In this document: one piece after another, positions 6,946-12,614 of the stretch
How the letters are laid out: the number at the start of each line of letters is the position of its first letter
Numbering within the stretch: position 1 is the stretch's first letter
DNA from: Eubacteriales bacterium
GTDB taxonomy: Bacteria > Bacillota > Clostridia > Christensenellales > UMGS416
Length of the DNA: 12,614 bases
Assembly (NCBI GenBank): GCA_028709505.1
Contig: JAQVWW010000006.1
Span: forward strand, 1-12,614
Direction of reading: 5' to 3'
Program-made: the position numbers and the translations under genes
Notes under the pieces: model-generated
Seen by the model: the letters and a program-made list of their open reading frames with translations, nothing else
Told to the model about the DNA's origin: nothing
The model's database searches: none

Positions 6946-7839
6946 ATGATAAACAAACGCTTGTTCACAGCCGATAAAGTTGCCTTCAACATCATCGGGT
7001 ATTTGCTGCTGCTTTTTATAAGCCTGGTATGCGTACTGCCCTTCTACCTGATTATCGTCGGCTCCTTTACCGACGAGGGCTTCATCATCCGCCAGGGCTT
7101 TAGCCTGGTGATACCTCAGTTCTCGCTGGAGGGTTACAAGCTGTGCCTGAAAAACCCGCTGAGCATCCTTATCGCCTACCGCAACACCATCTTCGTCACG
7201 GTGGTGGGCACCTTCCTTTCGCTGCTGATGGCGACGATGACCGGCTATGTGCTGCAGAGAAGGGATTTCCCGTGGCGCAACCAGTTCTCCTTTTTCTTCT
7301 TCTTTACTACGCTGTTCAGCGGCGGCCTGGTGCCCTGGTACATCCTGTGTGTGCGCTATCTGGGCTTTAAAAACCAGATGTACGCGCTGATTCTGCCTCT
7401 GGTGTTTTCGGTATGGAACATGATCATCTCCAAGACCTTCATGCGCTCGATACCCGACGCCATCACCGAATCGGCAAAGATCGACGGCGCCAACGACTTT
7501 CTCATCTACGTGCGGCTCATCCTGCCACTGTCCACGCCGCTGCTGGCCACCATCGGGCTTTTCAGCGCCCTGGCCTATTGGAACGACTGGTACAACTGCA
7601 TGCTGTTCGTCGAGAACGAAAATCTTTTTACGCTGCAATATTACCTGCAGCGTATGCTGGGCAGCGTGGAGGCGCTGCGCCGCATCGCCGAGCAGTCGGG
7701 TATTGAAATCCCCACCCTGCCGATGGAATCGATGAAGATGGCCATGACCGTCATCACCATCGGACCCATCATCCTGCTCTACCCCTTTGTACAGCGCTAT
7801 TTTGTAAAAGGCCTGACCATAGGCGCCGTCAAAGGATAA
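6946..7839 (+). CDS. Carbohydrate ABC transporter permease, YtcP/AraQ-like (CUT1, second permease)
   Basis: Second half-channel of the importer, forming the heterodimer with the preceding permease. The ATG at 6946 is preferred because a G-rich ribosome site lies just before it and MINKRLFTADKVAF is a usual N-terminus; an in-frame ATG at 6874 lies inside the previous gene and lacks such a site. In 297 residues there are six probable membrane segments (about 12-40, 80-104, 113-135, 143-163, 190-212, 264-284). The EAA loop is ESAKIDGANDFLIYVRLILP (175-194). The insert YWNDWYNCMLFVENENLFTLQYYLQR before the last segments and the closing GLTIGAVKG are typical of the YtcP branch, which works with LplB-like permeases and LplA-like binding proteins. 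Transported sugar not deducible. Confidence 0.94.
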   Translation: MINKRLFTADKVAFNIIGYLLLLFISLVCVLPFYLIIVGSFTDEGFIIRQGFSLVIPQFSLEGYKLCLKNPLSILIAYRNTIFVTVVGTFLSLLMATMTGYVLQRRDFPWRNQFSFFFFFTTLFSGGLVPWYILCVRYLGFKNQMYALILPLVFSVWNMIISKTFMRSIPDAITESAKIDGANDFLIYVRLILPLSTPLLATIGLFSALAYWNDWYNCMLFVENENLFTLQYYLQRMLGSVEALRRIAEQSGIEIPTLPMESMKMAMTVITIGPIILLYPFVQRYFVKGLTIGAVKG

Positions 7840-7897
7840 CTACACTGTGTCACAATGCGGGCAAACCGATGTGAAAAACCATTACAGGAGGAAAGCC

Positions 7898-9502
7898 ATG
7901 AAAAAGAACAGATTGTTGCTGCTGCTGGTAGCGGGAATGCTTTTGTGCACCCTGGCGCTGCCCGGCTGTAAGGCCGCCGTTACGCCCGAAAATCCCACTA
8001 CTGCCCCCCAGACGACGCCGGTCGGCGACACCGATGAGCCGACGCCCGACGACGATTCACTGGCCGCCGTATACAGCCAGCTGGATCTTCCCAAGCCCTA
8101 TACGGTCAACGTCTACGAGCTGGGCAACACCCCCGCCGATCTGGATCTGGTGGTGGCCGAAATCAACAAGATTTTAGAGCCGCAGCTTAACACCACGCTG
8201 AATGTCAACTTCATCGGCTGGTCGGATCTGTCCACCAAATACAGCCTCATCCTGGCCGGCGGCGAAGCGGTGGACATCATGCACACGGCGCCCTGGTGCT
8301 ATTACTACACCGAGACAGCCAAAGGCGCGTTCATGGAGATCACCGACGACTTCCTGGCCAAAGCCATGCCGTTGACGAAAGAGTCTCAGATCCCCGAATC
8401 GTGGGAAGGCACGAAGATAAACGGCAAAATCTACGCCGTGCCCACCAACGTCATCAAGCCCGAGCATAAGTTTGTCGCCATCCGCGATGACCTGCGCGAA
8501 AAATATGACCTGCCCGAGCTGACCGACTGGACGTCCTACGAGAACTATCTGGTGGCCATAGCCAAGAACGAGACGCCCGAATCGGGCATCTGGGGACTGG
8601 CGGTCAGCAAGAACAACGCTGAGCTTATGGACGTATGGATGCAGCAGTATGAGATTATGGACTCGACGCTGGCCTTCACCGGTCCCTACGCCTATCGGTA
8701 CAACGGCGGGAAGTTGCCTACCGAGGACGACTTCTTCCTGCTGTGGGATTCGTCGTACATCCGCGATTTCTGCAAGCGCATGCAGTATTTAAGCCAGAAC
8801 GGCGTGTGGTCGCAGGACGCCATGTCGGGCACTGTCTCCGACGACGACGCCTTTGCCAACGGCCAGGGTGCCAGCATCGCCTGGTACGGCTCAGTCTTCA
8901 CCTACGGCAAGAATTGTGAAGCCAACATTCAGGGCTCTAAGGTGGGCTACTATGACCTGACGCCCAACGTCATCGTCAACGCCGAAAACTACAACAACAA
9001 CATGATGGCCATTGCCGCCGCTTCCAAGAACCCCGAGCGTGCCGGCATGGTGCTGGATCTGCTCAAGAACAACACCGAGCTGTATCGGCTGTATGTCGGC
9101 GGCATTGAAGGCGTGCACTACATCAACGTCGACGATACGTTCCGCGAAAAGGGCCCCGACGCCGACAAGTTTGCCTGGGAAAACTTCGCCTGGGCCGTCC
9201 GCCGCGCCGATCTGGAGCCCAACGACACCGACCCGCGCGAAGTGGCTCTCAACGAGGTCTTCAAACCCCGCATGGCGCTGCCGCCCACCAACGGCTTTGT
9301 GTTTGACGAGCAGCCGGTGAAGAACGAGATGGCCGCCGTCACGTCGGTGGTGGACGAGTATTCACCGATGCTGACGCTGGGCATGGTCGACGACGTCGAC
9401 GCCACCATCGACGAGATGGTGGGCCGTATGGAGCAAAGCGGCCTGGCCACGGTAAAGGCCGAGCTGCTGCGCCAGTACAACGCCTGGCTGGCAACCAAAT
9501 AA
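7898..9502 (+). CDS. Extracellular solute-binding lipoprotein, LplA-like (C-terminal DUF3502)
   Basis: Captures the sugar outside the membrane and delivers it to the two permeases. The ATG at 7898 has a perfect AGGAGG (7886-7891) 6 nt upstream and starts a lipoprotein signal peptide: MKKNR, a hydrophobic core, and lipobox LPGC with lipid-anchored Cys24. An in-frame GTG at 7847 would bury the signal peptide and is rejected. A Thr/Pro/Asp-rich linker (about 28-50) leads to the family 1 solute-binding fold (about 55-430), with the early YTVNVYELGNTPADLDLVV segment and the GEAVDIMHTAPW stretch usual for LplA/YtcQ proteins. The C-terminal part, about 445-534 (GFVFDEQPVKNEMAAV through LLRQYNAWL), matches DUF3502. 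The 534 residues are normal for this subfamily. No ligand can be assigned from sequence; the GH2 gene downstream suggests a beta-linked oligosaccharide. Confidence 0.93.
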   Translation: MKKNRLLLLLVAGMLLCTLALPGCKAAVTPENPTTAPQTTPVGDTDEPTPDDDSLAAVYSQLDLPKPYTVNVYELGNTPADLDLVVAEINKILEPQLNTTLNVNFIGWSDLSTKYSLILAGGEAVDIMHTAPWCYYYTETAKGAFMEITDDFLAKAMPLTKESQIPESWEGTKINGKIYAVPTNVIKPEHKFVAIRDDLREKYDLPELTDWTSYENYLVAIAKNETPESGIWGLAVSKNNAELMDVWMQQYEIMDSTLAFTGPYAYRYNGGKLPTEDDFFLLWDSSYIRDFCKRMQYLSQNGVWSQDAMSGTVSDDDAFANGQGASIAWYGSVFTYGKNCEANIQGSKVGYYDLTPNVIVNAENYNNNMMAIAAASKNPERAGMVLDLLKNNTELYRLYVGGIEGVHYINVDDTFREKGPDADKFAWENFAWAVRRADLEPNDTDPREVALNEVFKPRMALPPTNGFVFDEQPVKNEMAAVTSVVDEYSPMLTLGMVDDVDATIDEMVGRMEQSGLATVKAELLRQYNAWLATK

Positions 9503-9522
9503 CATCCGCGCAACAACAAGAG

Positions 9523-9552
9523 GTTCGGCCTCTCCGACCGGAGAGGCCGAAC
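9523..9552 (+). promoter_or_regulatory. Strong intercistronic hairpin between binding-protein and GH2 genes
   Basis: GTTCGGCCTCTCC (9523-9535), loop GACC and GGAGAGGCCGAAC (9540-9552) form a perfect 13-bp stem. It starts 20 nt after the binding-protein stop and ends 6 nt before the GH2 Shine-Dalgarno GGAGGG (9559-9564). Only ATTTA follows, so it is a poor intrinsic terminator. Such hairpins behind solute-binding protein genes often protect the upstream message from 3' exonucleases or cause partial termination, giving more binding protein than downstream enzyme; that role here is inferred. Confidence 0.75.
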
Positions 9553-9573
9553 ATTTACGGAGGGTAAGCAAAT

Positions 9574-11916
9574 ATGGCACGCACCACAGAGTCCTTCAAC
9601 CAGGGCTGGAAATTTCAGCTGGGCGATTGCGCCGGCGCGCAGAACGCCGGCTATCCCGATAACGACTGGCGTTGCTTGGATGTTCCCCACGATTGGAGCA
9701 TCGAAGGCGAGTTTGACAAAGACCACCCCAGCGGCGGCGACGGCGCCTATCTGCCGGCGGGCACAGGCTGGTATCGCAAGCATTTTAACAAAGGCGCTGG
9801 CCCGGTTACGCTGCTGGAGTTTGACGGCGTATTCCAAAACTGCGATGTGTGGCTCAACGGCGAGCATCTGGCCCACCACAACTACGGCTATATGGGCTTT
9901 GAGCTGGATATAACGGCGCACCTGCGCGACGGCGACAACGTGCTGGCCGTCCGCGTGGATAACGCGGCCCAGCCCAACTCCCGCTGGTACACCGGCTCGG
10001 GCATCTACCGCAACGTGTGGCTGACCCAGGCCCAGGAAACCCGCGTCGCCCATTGGGGCGTATTTGTCAGCACGCCCCATGTCAGCCCCGAGAGCGCCGA
10101 CGTAAAAGTCCAGGCCGAGCTGACCGGCCGCGCCGAGCTGGCGTTGACAATTTTGGACAAGGACGGCACCGAGCTGTGCCGGCAGGCCTATCCCGCCGCT
10201 CAAAAGCACATCCATACGCTGCGCGTGGATAACCCCGCGCTATGGGGCGTCGACAGCCCCATACTCTATACGCTGCGCACGCAGGTGCTGCTGGACGGCG
10301 CCGTCGTCGACGAAGTGGACACGCCCTTTGGCATCCGCAGCATACGCTTTGACGCCGACGACGGCTTTTTCATCAACGATGTGCACACGAAGCTCAACGG
10401 CGTCTGCATCCACCACGATGCCGGCAGCCTGGGCGCGGCGGTACCGTTGGCAGTGTGGGAGCGCCGGCTTAAGGTGTTAAAGGAAATGGGCTGCAACGCC
10501 ATTCGCATGTCGCACAACCCGCCGGCGCCGGAGCTTTTGGATCTTTGCGATCGGCTGGGATTTTTGGTCATGGACGAGGCCTTTGACGAGTGGCTCATCA
10601 TCAAGCGCAAGAGCGAGCACGATGCGGTTACCTACGGCTACGGCCCGTACTTTGACGAAGACAGCGACGGCGATATCGCCGCCATGGTCCGCCGCGATCG
10701 CAACCATGCCAGCATCGTTATCTGGTCCATCGGCAACGAGATTCCCGAGCAGGCCACTCCGCACGGCCACCTGATGGCCCGCCGGCTGCAGGCAATCTGC
10801 CACATCGAGGACCCCACGCGGCTGTGCACGATGGCTTGCGACAACATCAAGGCCGACAGCAACTCCACCACCGACGCATTCCTGCGCGAGCTGGACGTCA
10901 TCGGTGTCAACTACGTCAACCGCTGGGGCATCCATACCGAGACCGGCTACGCCTGGGAGCGCCACCACTACCCCGATAAAATCCTGCTGGGCACCGAGCA
11001 CAGCAGCATCGGCGGCGTGCGCGGCGAGTATAGCCTCAAGTCGTCGGGCAACCGCTGGTGGGCGGCGCCGTACTATTCGCGGATGATACGCGCCGAGCAC
11101 CTGCTTAAGCAGACAATGGCCCACGACTTCATCTGCGGCGACTTTATGTGGACGGGCATCGACTATTTGGGCGAGTCCCGCTGGCCCAACAAGAACTCGG
11201 CGTCGGGCGTCATCGACATGTGCGCTTTCCCCAAGGACGGGTACTATCTGTACCAGAGCCAGTGGACCAAGACGCCGATGCTGCACCTGTTCCCGCATTG
11301 GAACTGGCAGGGCCACGAAGGCGAGGTGCTGCCGGTGATCTGCTATACCAACTGCGCCACGGTGGAGCTGTTCGTCAACGGCCGTTCGATGGGTGTCAAA
11401 GCCTACGAGTTTCCGATGCAGGGCATGAGCGGGCAGTACGGGAATTTCGCGCAGCCGCATATCGCAATGACCACCAGTGACCTGCATGTAAGCTGGGACG
11501 TACCCTACGAGCCCGGCGTCGTCAAGGCCGTGGGCCGCGACCGCTACGGCAATGTGCTGCTGGAGCAGCAGATTAAGACGGTGGGAGCGCCGGCAGCGCT
11601 GGTGCTGGAGCCGGATAAGACCCGGTACCGCGGCAACGGCGACATCGTCCACTGCACCATCAAGGTGGTGGATGAAAACGGCGACGTCTGCCCGCTGGCC
11701 GACAACGAAGTGACGGTAACCGTCGACGGCGCCGCCCGGCTCATCGGGCTGGATAACGGCCACCCCGGCGACTTAACCCCGATGAAAACTCCCACGCGCA
11801 AGGTCTCCGCCGGCCTGGCGCTGGCCATCGTACAAACCACCGGCGGCGATGCGTTTACAGTCAGCCTGTCTTCTCCGGGCCTGGCCGGCGCATCGGTACA
11901 ATGCCACATCCAATAG
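9574..11916 (+). CDS. Glycoside hydrolase family 2 enzyme (beta-galactosidase-like) with DUF4982-type tail
   Basis: Retaining glycosidase that probably removes a terminal beta-linked sugar from an imported oligosaccharide. No signal peptide is seen (MARTTESFNQGWKF), so it should be cytoplasmic. The 780 residues contain a sugar-binding jelly roll about 8-155 (WYRKHF, DVWLNGE, GSGIYRNVWL); an Ig-like domain about 160-262; a TIM barrel about 263-575 with RMSHNPPAPELLDLCDRLG, acid/base Glu389 in WSIGNE, and probable nucleophile Glu475 in LLGTEHSS; a DUF4982-like domain about 585-665 (LFVNGRSMG); and a final Ig-like domain about 670-780. Family members of this shape include beta-galactosidases and beta-glucuronidases. 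Asn539-Lys540-Asn541 sits roughly where glucuronidases carry N-x-K, but the Lys is not in the third position, so glucuronidase is not supported. The Shine-Dalgarno is GGAGGG at 9559-9564. Beta-galactosidase is the default guess; specificity unproven. Confidence 0.92.
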   Translation: MARTTESFNQGWKFQLGDCAGAQNAGYPDNDWRCLDVPHDWSIEGEFDKDHPSGGDGAYLPAGTGWYRKHFNKGAGPVTLLEFDGVFQNCDVWLNGEHLAHHNYGYMGFELDITAHLRDGDNVLAVRVDNAAQPNSRWYTGSGIYRNVWLTQAQETRVAHWGVFVSTPHVSPESADVKVQAELTGRAELALTILDKDGTELCRQAYPAAQKHIHTLRVDNPALWGVDSPILYTLRTQVLLDGAVVDEVDTPFGIRSIRFDADDGFFINDVHTKLNGVCIHHDAGSLGAAVPLAVWERRLKVLKEMGCNAIRMSHNPPAPELLDLCDRLGFLVMDEAFDEWLIIKRKSEHDAVTYGYGPYFDEDSDGDIAAMVRRDRNHASIVIWSIGNEIPEQATPHGHLMARRLQAICHIEDPTRLCTMACDNIKADSNSTTDAFLRELDVIGVNYVNRWGIHTETGYAWERHHYPDKILLGTEHSSIGGVRGEYSLKSSGNRWWAAPYYSRMIRAEHLLKQTMAHDFICGDFMWTGIDYLGESRWPNKNSASGVIDMCAFPKDGYYLYQSQWTKTPMLHLFPHWNWQGHEGEVLPVICYTNCATVELFVNGRSMGVKAYEFPMQGMSGQYGNFAQPHIAMTTSDLHVSWDVPYEPGVVKAVGRDRYGNVLLEQQIKTVGAPAALVLEPDKTRYRGNGDIVHCTIKVVDENGDVCPLADNEVTVTVDGAARLIGLDNGHPGDLTPMKTPTRKVSAGLALAIVQTTGGDAFTVSLSSPGLAGASVQCHIQ

Positions 11917-11929
11917 TCCTCCTTTTCTG

Positions 11930-11965
11930 CAAGAATGCGGCTGGTTTCCGGCCGTATTCTTGTTT
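11930..11965 (+). terminator. Weak terminator-like hairpin between GH2 and epimerase genes
   Basis: CAAGAATGCGGCTGG (11930-11944), loop TTT and CCGGCCGTATTCTTG (11948-11962) pair over 15 bp with two G-U pairs. Only three T follow before an A, so termination is probably partial. It lies 13 nt after the GH2 stop and 36 nt before the epimerase start, and would lower but not abolish readthrough. Confidence 0.6.
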
Positions 11966-11998
11966 ATGCAGACACGACCGCACGCCCAGGAGGTAACC

Positions 11999-12614
11999 AT
12001 GCACGACCCAACGCGTTATGACTCCCAACTACGCTCCCAGGACGGCACCCCATGCCTGGTATTGACCTATACCGACGCAGACGACCCGCGCAACAACCTG
12101 CAGGCGTGGATTGCGCCGGGCCTGGGCAGCAACCTGTTTCGCTTTACCTACGGCGGATACGCGCTCATCGACGCCGGCGCCGCGCAGCTGGCCAAGTCGG
12201 GCTTGCCCGGCACGCCGGTGCTGTACCCCACCCCCAACCGCGTGCGCGACGCCCAGTTTACCTACCGGGGGCGCACCTACGAGCAGCGCAAAAACGGCAA
12301 GCCCGTCCTCATCCATGGTCTGGTCATGGGCGAGGTCTGGCAGTATGGCAATCCTTTTGCCGACGATGACGGCGCGTCGGCATGCACGTGGGTGGATTTT
12401 ACGCCGGATAGCACGCTGTACGCGGCGTTTCCGTTCGATCACCGGTTGGCGTTGGACTTTCGCCTGACTGCCGGCGGCCTTTCTATTGCGTACCGCATTG
12501 AGAACCGCGACACGCGGGAAATCCCCTACGGATTCGGGCTGCACCCGTTTTTTTCCAAACTGTCCGGCGACACCCAAACTTACATCAGCCTGCCGGCGGC
12601 GGCGGTCATGGAAA
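11999..12614 (+). CDS. Aldose 1-epimerase family protein (mutarotase-like), 5' part, cut by right edge
   Basis: Interconverts alpha and beta anomers of an aldose, useful after GH2 releases the beta form. The ATG at 11999 follows AGGAGGT (11988-11994). The 205 codons in the window stay open to the edge. Family marks: beta-sandwich start LVLTYTDADDPRNNLQAWIAPGLG split over 20-43; YPTPNRVRDAQFTYRGR (76-92) with Arg81 at the usual sugar-binding position; first catalytic-type His106 in LIHG; and second His182 in GFGLHPFF (178-185). The catalytic Glu of the family lies farther on, beyond the window. The early sequence is closer to the general aldose-epimerase superfamily than to classical GalM, so galactose specificity should not be assumed. 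Likely the last-seen gene of the sugar operon, separated from GH2 by 82 nt holding a weak terminator-like hairpin. Confidence 0.88.
   Translation, partial: MHDPTRYDSQLRSQDGTPCLVLTYTDADDPRNNLQAWIAPGLGSNLFRFTYGGYALIDAGAAQLAKSGLPGTPVLYPTPNRVRDAQFTYRGRTYEQRKNGKPVLIHGLVMGEVWQYGNPFADDDGASACTWVDFTPDSTLYAAFPFDHRLALDFRLTAGGLSIAYRIENRDTREIPYGFGLHPFFSKLSGDTQTYISLPAAAVME

Noticed and set aside
6940..7638. Minus-strand open frame of 232 codons inside the second permease
   Set aside because: Mirror of membrane-protein codons, giving a His/Gln/Asp-rich translation; no independent evidence.
7847..7897. Earlier GTG start for the solute-binding protein
   Set aside because: It would place 17 polar residues before the lipoprotein signal peptide, and the ATG at 7898 has a perfect AGGAGG.
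9118..10215. Minus-strand open frame of 365 codons over the end of the binding-protein gene and start of GH2
   Set aside because: It spans two well-supported genes and their intercistronic hairpin; no ribosome site or recognisable domain.
10477..11763. Long minus-strand open frame of 428 codons
   Set aside because: It is antisense to the clear GH2 gene, in GC-rich DNA where opposite-strand frames stay open; its translation is low-complexity and rich in Val, Ala, His and Gln with no family motif.
12029..12577. Minus-strand open frame of 182 codons at the right edge
   Set aside because: The plus strand encodes a clear aldose 1-epimerase through the same stretch, with a good ribosome site.
1..12614. 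CRISPR array, tRNA, rRNA, insertion sequence ends or attachment sites
   Set aside because: No spaced direct repeats, no cloverleaf with CCA-type end, no transposase or integrase motif, and no flanking direct repeats seen on reading both strands.

Overview
The window looks like a chromosomal segment of a moderately GC-rich Bacillota (Firmicutes), probably a fermentative clostridial lineage. The signs are strong AGGAGG-type ribosome binding sites, sigma-A-type promoters in AT-rich islands, a lipoprotein solute-binding protein of the LplA type, and a YesM/YesN-like two-component pair next to a CUT1 sugar ABC transporter. The assignment rests on gene families and layout only; no rRNA or other taxonomic marker is present.

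Layout. (1) Positions 1-1057, minus strand: the N-terminal part of a membrane-anchored or secreted M1-family metallopeptidase, cut by the left edge just before the expected zinc motif. (2) Positions 1058-1287: a divergent intergenic region with a good promoter on each strand and a leader hairpin in front of pfkA. (3) Positions 1288-2283, plus: ATP-dependent 6-phosphofructokinase, with some altered effector and substrate positions. (4) Positions 2284-2430: convergent intergenic region with a bidirectional intrinsic terminator. (5) Positions 5728 down to 2431, minus: response regulator (REC plus AraC-type HTH) and sensor histidine kinase (HAMP, His_kinase, HATPase), overlapping by 17 nt. (6) Positions 5729-5995: AT-rich divergent control region with a recognisable minus-strand promoter, several palindromes, and a plus-strand -10 that lacks a good -35. 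(7) Positions 5996 to the right edge, plus: two CUT1 permeases, a lipoprotein solute-binding protein, a cytoplasmic GH2 glycosidase with a DUF4982-type tail, and the first 205 codons of an aldose 1-epimerase. Structured RNA hairpins follow the binding-protein gene and the GH2 gene.

How it fits together (inference). The kinase senses an extracellular carbohydrate or a ligand-bound binding protein. The regulator activates the divergent operon. The lipoprotein and permeases import an oligosaccharide, using an ATPase that is not in the window. The GH2 enzyme removes a beta-linked terminal sugar in the cytoplasm, and the epimerase interconverts the anomers of the released aldose. The sugar cannot be fixed from sequence alone; a beta-galactoside is the most ordinary guess. 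Phosphofructokinase is a neighbour in central glycolysis with its own promoter and terminator, not part of the operon.

I found no CRISPR array, tRNA, rRNA, insertion sequence, phage gene or defence module. The window is a well-made but ordinary sugar-utilisation locus. The more interesting points are in control elements and a few residue substitutions, not in a new system.
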